This document shows positions 28,240-36,138 of a stretch of DNA of 64,000 bases, one piece after another. Made by a program: the position numbers and the translations under genes. The stretch lies in assembly GCF_014656095.1 (NCBI RefSeq), contig NZ_BNBT01000002.1, positions 62,001 through 126,000 on the forward strand, read 5' to 3'. This DNA is from Streptomyces longispororuber. Lineage in GTDB: Bacteria > Actinomycetota > Actinomycetes > Streptomycetales > Streptomycetaceae. The notes under the pieces are model-generated. The model was not told the origin of the DNA. It saw only the letters and a list, made by a program, of their open reading frames with translations, and ran no database searches. How positions within the stretch are numbered: the first letter of the stretch is position 1; each line of letters starts with the position of its first letter.

Positions 28240-30227
28240 AGCGGTTCTTCGGGCGCGTACGCATGGCCGAGCCCGCCGTGTCCCCGGCGGAGGAGGAGCT
28301 GTTCGGCGGGCCGCTGCGGTACGACCTGGGCTGGTCCGAGCACGAGCGGGCCCGCTTCGACCTGACGATGCTCACCGCGATCCGGGCGATGCCGCGGCTG
28401 GTGCTCGGCACGCTGCGGCGCGCGTGGCGGGCGGACCGGTCGTCGCTGCTCGGCGTCGGGATCAGCGAGGTCGGGCAGGGCGTCGCCGCCGCGGCGAGCC
28501 TGCTGGCGGTCAACGCGGTCATGCACGCCGTGCTCGGCGCGGGCGAGCCGGCCGACCGGCTGCGCTCCGCCGTGCCCGCCCTGGTGGTGGTCTCCGCGGT
28601 CGCGGTCCTCCGGGCGGGCTGCGCGGGCTGGTCGACGTCCCGGGCCGGGCGGCTCGAACCGCTGGTGGAGCGGGTGGCGACCACCGAGTACCTCGCCGCG
28701 GCCACCGCGGTGGAGCTGGAGGCGATCGAGGACCCGGAGTTCCGCCGCCTCATCGACGTGGCCCAGCAGGGCGCGGCCTCGGCCCGCCGCATGATCGGCG
28801 CCTGCGTGGCCGCGCTGAACGGCACCATCTCCTTCCTCGCCACGGCCGGTGTCCTGGCCGTCCTGCACCCCGCGCTCCTGCCGCTGCTGCTGCTGATCGC
28901 GGCACCCCGGGGCTGGGGCGCGATGCGCGTGGCGCAGGAGCGGTACGCGTCGGTGATGACCTGGGTCGAGCACCTGCGCGCGAGCCGGCTCATCGGCAAC
29001 CTCCTCACCGAACGCACGGCTGCCCAGGAGGTGCGGCTGCACGGCGTCGGGCCGTTCCTGCTCGACCGCTACCGCGGCATGGCCGAGAGCGCCGAGGCGG
29101 AGCAGCGGCGCCTCGCCGACGGCAAGGCGCTGACCGAGCTGGTGGCCGCGGCCCTGTCCGGCCTCGCCATGGCCGGGACGTACGGGGCGATGCTGTGGCT
29201 GATCGTGGCCGGGCACATGGAGCTGGCGGTCGCCGGTACGGCGGTGATCGCGGTGCGCTCCGGCGCGGCGGGCCTGGGGTCGCTCGTGATGAACGTGAAC
29301 GAGCTCCACGAGGAGAGCCTGTACGTCTCCGACCACGAGCGCTTCCTCGTGGAGGCGGCCCGGCACGCCATCCCCCACGGGGGCCGCGACGTGCCCGCCG
29401 CCGTCGGCCACGTCGTCCTGCACGAGGTCGGCTACCGCTATCCCGGCCGGGACGAGCCCGCCCTGGACGGGGTGTCGTTGCGCGTGCCGATGGGCTCGGT
29501 GGTGGCGGTGGTCGGCGAGAACGGGTCCGGCAAGTCCACCCTGATGAAGATCCTCACCGGGCTGCTGCCGCCCGGGACCGGCTCCCTCCGGTGGGGCGGG
29601 GAGGACCTGAACGACCTCGACCGCTTCCAGGTCTTCGACCGCGTCACCCTGCTCACCCAGGACTTCCAGCGCTGGCCGGTCACCGCCGCGATGAACGTGC
29701 GCCTCGGCCGGCCCCACCACCCTTGCCACGACGCGGAGCTGGGCGCCTCGCTGGACTTCGCCGGGGCGTCGTCCGTCGTCGCGGAGCTTCCGCACGGTAC
29801 GCGGACGCTGCTGGCCCGCGTGTTCCGCGGGGCCTCGGAGATCAGCGGGGGCGAGTGGCAGAAGTTCGGCCTGGCCCGCGCCCACTGGCGGGCCCGGACC
29901 ACCCCGGCCGAGGGCCTGCTCATCGTCGACGAGCCGACCTCCGCGCTCGACCCCGAGGCCGAGATCGAGGCGTTCGACCGCATCCGCCGGCTGGCCGGGC
30001 CGCGCCGCGCCGTCGTCCTCGTCACGCACCGCATGTCCGGCGTGCGCCACGCCGACACCATCCACGTCCTCAGCCACGGACGCCTGGTGGAGTCCGGCAC
30101 CCACGACACCCTCATGGCCGCGAACGGCCGCTACGCCGCCATGTTCCGCACCCAGGCCGCCCAGTACGCCGCGGCCGGTCCCCAGGTACCGCGCCCCGGC
30201 ACACCTCGCGGGGCGGGGCACGCCTGA
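28236..30227 (+). CDS. Fused ABC exporter (permease plus ATPase)
   Basis: This 663-residue half-transporter has a long cytoplasmic N-terminus, a six-helix membrane domain (about 60-330) and an ATPase domain. Walker A is GENGSGKST, the Q-loop lies in LLTQDFQRWPV, the signature is ISGGEWQKFGLARA, Walker B is LLIVDEPTSALDP and the switch is VTHRM. The W-Q-K variant of the signature (SGGEWQ) is common in ABC proteins linked to peptide natural products, such as class III lanthipeptide loci, but is not proof. The GTG start has a GGGAGGGGGG element and overlaps the upstream short ORF. It probably works as a homodimer; no second half is adjacent. Confidence 0.85.
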   Translation: MKRFFGRVRMAEPAVSPAEEELFGGPLRYDLGWSEHERARFDLTMLTAIRAMPRLVLGTLRRAWRADRSSLLGVGISEVGQGVAAAASLLAVNAVMHAVLGAGEPADRLRSAVPALVVVSAVAVLRAGCAGWSTSRAGRLEPLVERVATTEYLAAATAVELEAIEDPEFRRLIDVAQQGAASARRMIGACVAALNGTISFLATAGVLAVLHPALLPLLLLIAAPRGWGAMRVAQERYASVMTWVEHLRASRLIGNLLTERTAAQEVRLHGVGPFLLDRYRGMAESAEAEQRRLADGKALTELVAAALSGLAMAGTYGAMLWLIVAGHMELAVAGTAVIAVRSGAAGLGSLVMNVNELHEESLYVSDHERFLVEAARHAIPHGGRDVPAAVGHVVLHEVGYRYPGRDEPALDGVSLRVPMGSVVAVVGENGSGKSTLMKILTGLLPPGTGSLRWGGEDLNDLDRFQVFDRVTLLTQDFQRWPVTAAMNVRLGRPHHPCHDAELGASLDFAGASSVVAELPHGTRTLLARVFRGASEISGGEWQKFGLARAHWRARTTPAEGLLIVDEPTSALDPEAEIEAFDRIRRLAGPRRAVVLVTHRMSGVRHADTIHVLSHGRLVESGTHDTLMAANGRYAAMFRTQAAQYAAAGPQVPRPGTPRGAGHA

Positions 30228-30281
30228 TCCCCGGCCGATGCGCCCTTCCGCGCCCGCCGGGGCTCCGGCGTCCGGGCCCCG

Positions 30282-30530
30282 TCAGGAGCTCCCGTCCCCA
30301 GGGGCGGTCCGCACGACGGCGAACGTCCCCCGCACGCGGGTGCCGTCCGGAGCGCGCCAGGGGCCGGTGACGTGGCCCGTCCCTTCGCCCCAGCACACCG
30401 TGCTCCATGGTGCCGACCAGGGCGTGCTCCGCCCCCTCCAGCGGGGCGCCGCGGTAGGGCGGAGGCGGGTCGATCACGTCGGCGCTGGCCCGCCCACCTT
30501 CGCGTCCGGCGCGTGCCGACGGGACGGCGG
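30282..30530 (-). pseudogene. Frameshifted remnant of an unidentified gene
   Basis: Two minus-strand segments read coherently in different frames. The upstream one contains DVIDPPPPYRGAPLEGAEHA, then LVGTMEH. The downstream one starts near TVCWGEGTGHVTGPWRAPDG and ends at a TGA at 30284-30282. A single frame change near 30400 would join them. Both show strong G/C third-position bias. No convincing start codon is present upstream. I do not recognise the family. The remaining part of 30228-30627 shows only simple GC-rich repeats (CACCAGCACCAG, GGGCACGGGCA). Confidence 0.35.
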
Positions 30531-30627
30531 GCGCGCCTTTCGGCGGTGGCGTACGGGCGTGCCCGTACCGGCACGGGCACGGGCAGGGGCACCAGCACCA
30601 GCACCAGCAGGGTGAGCCGGGCGCGGT

Positions 30628-32343
30628 TCAGCCGCGGGGCATGGGCTCCGCGGTGAGGTGCCAGAAGTGGGCGTAGCGGCCGCCGCGGCGCAGGAGTTCG
30701 TCGTGGGTGCCCTCCTCGACGACGCGGCCGGCGTCGAGGAAGACGATGCGGTCGGCGTGCTGGACCGTACGCAGCCGGTGGGCCACCATCACCACCGTCC
30801 GGCCCCGCATCAGGCGCTCCACGCCGGCGTGCACGGCCGCCTCGTTGACGGGGTCGAGGGCCGAGGTGACCTCGTCGAGCAGCACGATCGGCGCGTCCTT
30901 CAGCAGGGCCCGGGCGATGGAGACCCGCTGGCGCTCGCCGCCCGACAGGCGTGCGCCGCCCTCGCCGACGGGCGTGGCCCAGCCGTCGGGCAGGCGCTCG
31001 ACCACCTCGTCCAGACGCGCGGCCGCCGCGGCCTCGCGCACCTCGGCGGCGGTGGCGCCGGGGCGGCCGAGGCGGACGTTGTCCTCGATGGTGCCGTCGA
31101 AGAGGTAGACGTCCTGGAAGACGATGGCGAACCGCGCCATCAGGTCCGCCGTGGCGAGGGCGCGCACGTCCGCGCCGCCGACGCGGACCGCGCCCGCGTC
31201 CACGTCGTGGAACCGGGCGAGCAGGTGCAGGAGGGTGCTCTTGCCCGCGCCCGAGGGCCCCACCACGCCCAGCCGCCGTCCCTCGGGCACGGACAGCGTC
31301 AGGCCGTCGAAGACCGTGTGCCCGCCGTGCCGGAACGTGACCGACGCGACCTCGATGCCGTGCCCTGCGGGGCGCACCGGCTCGGCGGGCTCCGGCAGGG
31401 GCTCGGTGCGCAGCACCTCGTCGAGGCGGGCCAGTTCGCCGCGGGCTCCGCGCAGGGCGCCGCCGAGGTCGGCCAGCGACAGCAGGGGGTCGGCGCAGCG
31501 GGCGGTCAGCACCAGGACGGTCAGCAGCTCCGCGGCCCCGATGCCGCCGTCCAGCGCGCGGTACGCGCCCAGCGCCAGGAGCGCGGAGAACACCGTCTGC
31601 ACCGTCAGCGTCAGGCCCAGCGCGCCGGGCAGCGCGGACAGCGTCGAGCGGCGGGAGGCGCGCCCCACCTGCCGCAGGGACTCGTCGAGGAGCCGGAAGC
31701 GTTCGGTGGTGCGGCCGCCGGCGCGCAGCACCGGCTGGGCCTGGACGTACTCGACGACCCTTCCGGTGGCCTCGCGGTCGCGTGCGGCGCGCCCGGCGTC
31801 CTCGGCGGCCGTGGCGCGGCCGGTCAGGAGCTGGATCGCGGCCACGACGGGGACGGCGGCGAGCGCAACCAGGCCGAGCTGCCAGTGCAGGGCGAGGACG
31901 ACGGCGACGATCGTGAGCGGCGTCACCGCGGCGGAGACGTACGGGCCCAGCAGGTGCGCGACCACGCTCATCGCCCGCAGCACGCCCTGTCCGGCCAGGA
32001 CGGACACCTCGCCCACCCGGGCCGGGCCGTACCAGCCGAGCGGCAGCCGGGCCAGATGGTCGCCGAGGCGGTGGTACACACCGCGCAGCAGGGCGGTGCC
32101 GACGCGGAACCCGGCCAGGTCGCCGGCGTAGCGCAGCGCCGCGCAGGCCGCCACGGCGGCGCCGAACGCGCCCAGCCAGGGCCGGGCGTCGGCGGGCGTG
32201 TCCCCGAACAGCGCCCGCAGCACCGGCACCAGCAGGGCGTACGCCAGGCCCTCGGCGACCGCGGCGGACACCATCAGGGCGAGGGTGCGGCGTATCGGGC
32301 GGGAGTGCTGGTGGCCCAGCACGCGCAGCAGCATGCGGATCAT
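30628..32343 (-). CDS. ABC transporter half, IrtB/YbtQ-like
   Basis: This 571-residue exporter-fold half-transporter has six membrane helices (about 15-310), then an ATPase with Walker A GPSGAGKST, signature RLSGGERQRVSIARA, Walker B IVLLDEVTSALDP and H-loop VAHRL. It pairs with the upstream gene, overlapping it by 4 nt (ATGA), and the ATG has GAGGAGG in front. The linked partner has the altered D-loop FADP found in siderophore importers of the IrtAB/YbtPQ group, so this pair is more likely to take up a ferric siderophore than to export a drug. That assignment is inferred from motifs only. Confidence 0.8.
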   Translation of the reverse strand: MIRMLLRVLGHQHSRPIRRTLALMVSAAVAEGLAYALLVPVLRALFGDTPADARPWLGAFGAAVAACAALRYAGDLAGFRVGTALLRGVYHRLGDHLARLPLGWYGPARVGEVSVLAGQGVLRAMSVVAHLLGPYVSAAVTPLTIVAVVLALHWQLGLVALAAVPVVAAIQLLTGRATAAEDAGRAARDREATGRVVEYVQAQPVLRAGGRTTERFRLLDESLRQVGRASRRSTLSALPGALGLTLTVQTVFSALLALGAYRALDGGIGAAELLTVLVLTARCADPLLSLADLGGALRGARGELARLDEVLRTEPLPEPAEPVRPAGHGIEVASVTFRHGGHTVFDGLTLSVPEGRRLGVVGPSGAGKSTLLHLLARFHDVDAGAVRVGGADVRALATADLMARFAIVFQDVYLFDGTIEDNVRLGRPGATAAEVREAAAAARLDEVVERLPDGWATPVGEGGARLSGGERQRVSIARALLKDAPIVLLDEVTSALDPVNEAAVHAGVERLMRGRTVVMVAHRLRTVQHADRIVFLDAGRVVEEGTHDELLRRGGRYAHFWHLTAEPMPRG

Positions 32344-34214
32344 CGGGGGTGGCCTCCTCGGCGTTCGCCGTCGGACAGGTGCGGGGAGTGCGGGCCGGGC
32401 ACCTCCGGCGAGCCCGCCGCGTGCCGGGTCCGCCAGAGCGCGGCGAACGTCCCGTCGGCGGCGAGGAGTTCGGCGGGGGTGCCGTGTTCGACGACGACGC
32501 CGTCCTGGAGGACCGCGACGGTGTCGGCGCCGATGACGGTCTCCAGGCGGTGGGCGATGACCAGGACCGTCCGGTCGCCCTGCCGCGCCTCCAGGGCGTG
32601 GCGGACCGCCCGCTCGGTGTGCGGGTCGGCGAAGGACGTGGCCTCGTCGAGCACCAGGACGGGCGTGTCGGCGAGCAACGCCCGGGCCAGCGCGATCCGT
32701 TGCGCCTCGCCGCCGGACAGCCGGGCCTCCTCGCCGATCACGGTGTCGTAGCCGCGCGGGAGTTCCAGGACGCGGTCGTGGACGGCGGCCAGGCGGGCCG
32801 CGCGGACGATGTCGTCGTGGTCGGCGTCCGGTACGGCGAGCGCGATGTTGTCGGCGACGGAGGCGCGCAGCAGGCGGACGTCCTGGAAGACGAAGGAGAC
32901 CTGCCGGTACAGCTCGCGGCTGCCCAGGTCGCGCAGGTCCACCCCGCCCAGGCGGACGGAGCCGCCCGTCGGGTCGGCGAACCGCGGCAGCAGTCGGACC
33001 AGCGTGGACTTGCCGCCGCCCGACGGACCGACGAGCGCGGTGACCGTCCCCGGCTCCAGGGTCAGGTCGACCCCGCGCAGGACGTCGTGGCCCGGCTCGT
33101 GGGCGAAGCGGACGCCGCGCAGCTCGACCCGGTGGCCGCGCGGTGCGACGGGGTGCGCCGGTTCGGGCAGCGGTTCCACGGCGAGCACGTCGCGGACCCG
33201 GCCGAGGGCGCGGCGCGCGGCCTGTATGTCGTCGAAGCCGTGGCCGAGCGCCGCCACGGGGGCGGTGAGCCCGAGCCCGAGCAGCAGGAACGGCAGCAGG
33301 TCCGCCGGGTCCAGCCCGCCGCCGGTGATCCGCGCCGTACCCCCGATCAGTACGGTCAGCAGCACGACCGGGGGCGACAGAACGAGCTGCATGGCCGCGG
33401 CGACCGGGGAGATCCCGTGCACCCAACGCCGGAAGGCGGCGACGAAGCCGTCGGCGGCGGCGCGGAACTCGCGGTGGGCGCGCTCGCCCCCGCCGAAGGC
33501 CTTGACCACCGCGATGCCCTGCGCGAACTCCACGGCGGAACCGGCGATCCGCTCCATCGCCGCGTCGAAGTCGGCCTGTTCGCGCTGCCGGGCCGGGGTC
33601 ATCATGAGCGGCACCAGCGCCACCGCCGCGACCACCGGGATCAGGGTGACGAGGGTCAGGCGCCAGTCGACGGCGAGCAGGTAGACGAGCGACACCAGCG
33701 GTACGACGAAGGCGGAGACCAGCTCGCCCGGGGTGTGGGCGACGAGCGGGTGGACGGCGCCGACGTCGTCGCCCACCAGCTTGGCGAGTTCACCGCTGCG
33801 GCGGCGGGAGAGCCACCCGACGGGCACGCGCCCCAGGTGCGCGGCCAGCCGCCGGCGCAGGTCCAACTGCACCCGGCCGTCCAGGAGATGGCCGGTGCCC
33901 GCCGCGGCGGCACCGCACAGCAGCCGGACGAACAGGCCGAGCGCGCCCGCGAGCACGACCCACCGGACGTGCTCGCGGTCGACCGGGCCGGGGGCGAGCA
34001 GGGTCCGGCCCAGCTCGACGACCGCGAGCGACGGCGCGAGGCCCGCGAGGGCGCCGACGACCTGTAGGGCGACCACGGCGGCGAAGCCGCCCGCGTACGG
34101 GCGCAGGAGGCCCGGAGGGCCGCCGCCCTTCGGGGGGCGCGCCCGCGGTGGGGCGCCGTGCTCCGGGGGCCGGGTGGACCGCTGTTCCGTCCTGGCGAGT
34201 TCGGTGCTGGTCAT
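32340..34214 (-). CDS. ABC transporter half, IrtA/YbtP-like, lacking siderophore-interacting domain
   Basis: This 624-residue half-transporter has a Pro-rich cytoplasmic N-terminus, six membrane helices, and an ATPase with Walker A GPSGGGKST, signature RLSGGEAQRIALARA, and Walker B/D-loop VLVLDEATSFADP. The SFADP in place of SALDP is the feature shared with YbtP/YbtQ and IrtA. IrtA's N-terminal flavin-binding siderophore-interaction domain is absent. It is first in a two-gene operon and divergent from a TetR regulator across a 331-bp region containing two operators, so the operon is probably TetR-controlled. No iron-box sequence was identified. Confidence 0.8.
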   Translation of the reverse strand: MTSTELARTEQRSTRPPEHGAPPRARPPKGGGPPGLLRPYAGGFAAVVALQVVGALAGLAPSLAVVELGRTLLAPGPVDREHVRWVVLAGALGLFVRLLCGAAAAGTGHLLDGRVQLDLRRRLAAHLGRVPVGWLSRRRSGELAKLVGDDVGAVHPLVAHTPGELVSAFVVPLVSLVYLLAVDWRLTLVTLIPVVAAVALVPLMMTPARQREQADFDAAMERIAGSAVEFAQGIAVVKAFGGGERAHREFRAAADGFVAAFRRWVHGISPVAAAMQLVLSPPVVLLTVLIGGTARITGGGLDPADLLPFLLLGLGLTAPVAALGHGFDDIQAARRALGRVRDVLAVEPLPEPAHPVAPRGHRVELRGVRFAHEPGHDVLRGVDLTLEPGTVTALVGPSGGGKSTLVRLLPRFADPTGGSVRLGGVDLRDLGSRELYRQVSFVFQDVRLLRASVADNIALAVPDADHDDIVRAARLAAVHDRVLELPRGYDTVIGEEARLSGGEAQRIALARALLADTPVLVLDEATSFADPHTERAVRHALEARQGDRTVLVIAHRLETVIGADTVAVLQDGVVVEHGTPAELLAADGTFAALWRTRHAAGSPEVPGPHSPHLSDGERRGGHPR

Positions 34215-34352
34215 CGCCCTCTCGACTTCCTGTCCCGTTGTCGTCCCGGGAGGGGTGCGCTCGTCGGACTGCTCGGGTGGCCGTACGGAACGGGCCGGTC
34301 CGGCCGTCGCCCCCGCTCGCCACCCCGGTGCCGCTGCCGCGCACCACGGGAT

Positions 34353-34398
34353 TCTTACGACGTAAGACTGTGTCCGGACGGTATACTTACGCCGTAAG
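34353..34398. promoter_or_regulatory. Twin TetR operators between ABC operon and tetR-like gene
   Basis: TCTTACG-A-CGTAAGA at 34353-34367 and CTTACG-C-CGTAAG at 34386-34398 are perfect inverted repeats sharing the half-site CTTACG, centred 32 bp apart (three turns). TATACT lies directly against the second operator at 34382-34387, a good -10 candidate. The region is AT-rich against the surrounding GC-rich DNA. The rest of the 331-bp gap shows nothing else. Confidence 0.85.
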
Positions 34399-34545
34399 AA
34401 TGGTCAACCCGCGATCAGAACGGCCCCGTTCGGCCCGAGAGCGGCCCGGAACGGGGCGGCAGCGGACCGGAGCCAGCCCGGACCGGGGGCGTCCGGTGCG
34501 GAGGGGGCCGGGTGCGGAAGGATCCGATGCGGAAGGAGAGGCGCC

Positions 34546-35181
34546 ATGGCGGCCAGCAGGGCCCGTGGACAGCGCGTGGGGCTCACGCGGACGGCCGTCC
34601 TGGAGGCGGCCGTGCGGCTCGCCGACCGGGAGGGGCTGAAGGCCCTGTCGATGCGACGGCTCGGCGCGGAGCTGGGCGTGGAGGCGATGACCCTCTACCA
34701 CCACGTGCCGGGCAAGGACGCCCTGCTGGAGGGGATGATCGAGCGGATCGTCGCGGAGGCCGTGCCCCCGGAGTTCGGCGCCGCCACCTGGCGGGAGGAC
34801 CTGCGCGCCTACGCCCGGGCGCTGGTGGAGGTGCTCGGCGCGCATCCGTACGCGGTGTCGCTGCTGCTCTCCCGGCCCGCCATGACGCCCCGCAACCTGC
34901 GGACGATGGAGGCCGTGGTGGAGATGCTGCACGGAGCGGGCTTCGCCCTGCCCAGGACCCTGGACATCATGTACGCGCTGACGAGTTTCGTCGTGGGGCA
35001 CGCCGCCGCGCAGGCGGGCGAGGCCGACGGCGCGGGCCGGCTGGCCGAGCTGGACCCCGAGGCCTATCCGCTTCTGGTCGGCGCCGCCCGGCAGTCCGGC
35101 GAGGACGCGGCGGGGGCGCGTTTCGACTTCGCGCTGGAGGCGCTGCTGGCCGGGTTCGAGAGGGAACTCGCCACCACCTGA
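34546..35181 (+). CDS. TetR family repressor (tetracycline-repressor-like C-terminus)
   Basis: This 211-residue regulator has a helix-turn-helix at residues 14-60 (LTRTAVLEAAVRLADREG, MRRLGAELGVEAMTLYHHVPGKDALL). The YHHVPGKDALL ending and C-terminal part (TWREDLRAYARALVEVLGAHP) place it in the group with a TetR_C-type ligand domain. The ATG has AAGGAGAGG in front. It is divergent from the IrtAB-like ABC operon, with two perfect operators in between, so it most likely represses that operon and itself. Confidence 0.9.
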   Translation: MAASRARGQRVGLTRTAVLEAAVRLADREGLKALSMRRLGAELGVEAMTLYHHVPGKDALLEGMIERIVAEAVPPEFGAATWREDLRAYARALVEVLGAHPYAVSLLLSRPAMTPRNLRTMEAVVEMLHGAGFALPRTLDIMYALTSFVVGHAAAQAGEADGAGRLAELDPEAYPLLVGAARQSGEDAAGARFDFALEALLAGFERELATT

Positions 35182-35220
35182 CGGCCGGGCCGCGCTCCCC
35201 CGGCGGGGCCGCGGCTCGGC

Positions 35221-36138
35221 CTAGCCGAGCAGGCCCGCCTCGTACGCCACGATCGCCGCCTGGACGCGGTTGGCGACGCCCAGTTTGGCCAGGGTGCGGC
35301 TCACATGGGCCTTCACCGTCGCCTCGCTCATGAACAGGGCACGGCCGGTCTCCGCGTTGGACAGGCCACGGGCCACCGCGCGCAGCACCTCCTTCTCGCG
35401 GTCGGTGAGCGCGGTCAGCCGGTCCCTGGCCTGCTCCGTGCGCGCGGGGACGCCGGTCGCGTAGTGCCGGATGAGGCGGCGGGTCACGGTCGGCGCGAGC
35501 ATCGCGCCCCCGGCGGCCACGGTGTGGACGGCAGCGATCAGGTCGCGCGGCGGCGTGTCCTTGAGCAGGAAGCCGACGGCGCCCGCGCGCAGCGCGTCGT
35601 GCACGTACTCGTCGAGGTCGAAGGTGGTCAGCATGACGACCTTCGGGGCTCCCGGCGCGGCCGCCGCCCGGGCGGCGGCGGCCAGACCGTCCATACCGGG
35701 CATGCGGACGTCCATGAGCAGGACGTCCGGGCGGTACCGGGCGGCGGCCCGCACGGCGTCGGCGCCGTCGGCGGCCTCGCCGACCACGGTGAGCGCGGGC
35801 GCCGACTCGAGGATCCGGCGCAGCCCGGCCCGCACCAGCGCCTCGTCGTCGGCGATCAGCACGCGGACCGCGTCGGCCGTGCGCGCGGCCCGGCGACCAT
35901 CCTCAGCTCCGGGGCCGGCCCGGCGGCAACTTTCGGCCCCGGGCCCGGCGTGGCGACAGTCCCCCGTCCCGGGCCCGGCTCGGCGACACTCCTCGGCTCC
36001 GGGCCCGGCCCGTGAGCAGTCCCCCGTCGCGGGCCCGGCCCGGCAGCAACCCTCGGCTCCGGCGTGGCCGCCCGCTCCGGCCCCCGCTCCCGTCCCGGCA
36101 CAGCCGCCCACCGCGGTTTCGTCCCCGCTCACGCTCAC
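35221..36138 (-). CDS. LuxR/NarL-type response regulator with N-terminal Cys-decapeptide repeats
   Basis: This 305-residue response regulator has its receiver domain at about residues 85-200, with phospho-acceptor Asp143 in LLMDVRMPGMDG and Lys in FLLKDTPPRD. A NarL-type helix-turn-helix (LTDREKEVLRAVARGLSNAE, SEATVKAHVSRTLAKLGVAN) lies at the C-terminus. The GTG start overlaps the kinase stop (GTGA). Before the receiver are about 84 residues, including five 10-residue units of the form C-x-R-A-G-P-G-x-x-x, coded by a 30-bp tandem repeat at about 35899-36050. Receiver domains normally start directly at VRVLIADDE, so this extension is abnormal. No alternative start lies near the receiver except an internal GTG that would truncate it. 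Confidence 0.85.
   Translation of the reverse strand: MSVSGDETAVGGCAGTGAGAGAGGHAGAEGCCRAGPATGDCSRAGPGAEECRRAGPGTGDCRHAGPGAESCRRAGPGAEDGRRAARTADAVRVLIADDEALVRAGLRRILESAPALTVVGEAADGADAVRAAARYRPDVLLMDVRMPGMDGLAAAARAAAAPGAPKVVMLTTFDLDEYVHDALRAGAVGFLLKDTPPRDLIAAVHTVAAGGAMLAPTVTRRLIRHYATGVPARTEQARDRLTALTDREKEVLRAVARGLSNAETGRALFMSEATVKAHVSRTLAKLGVANRVQAAIVAYEAGLLG
35899..36050 (-). repeat. 30-bp tandem repeat (5 copies) coding Cys-rich decapeptides
   Basis: Five consecutive units of about 30 bp, and part of a sixth, share a CCGGGCCCGGC core. They stay in frame with the response regulator and encode 10-residue repeats each starting with Cys. Boundaries are accurate to a few bases. Confidence 0.75.

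Noticed and set aside
32344..33426. A possible N-terminal extension of the second ABC half-transporter
   Set aside because: The open frame continues upstream of 32343 but reads as an Arg/Pro-rich shadow of the first transporter. The ATG at 32343 has GAGGAGG and overlaps the previous stop by 4 nt.
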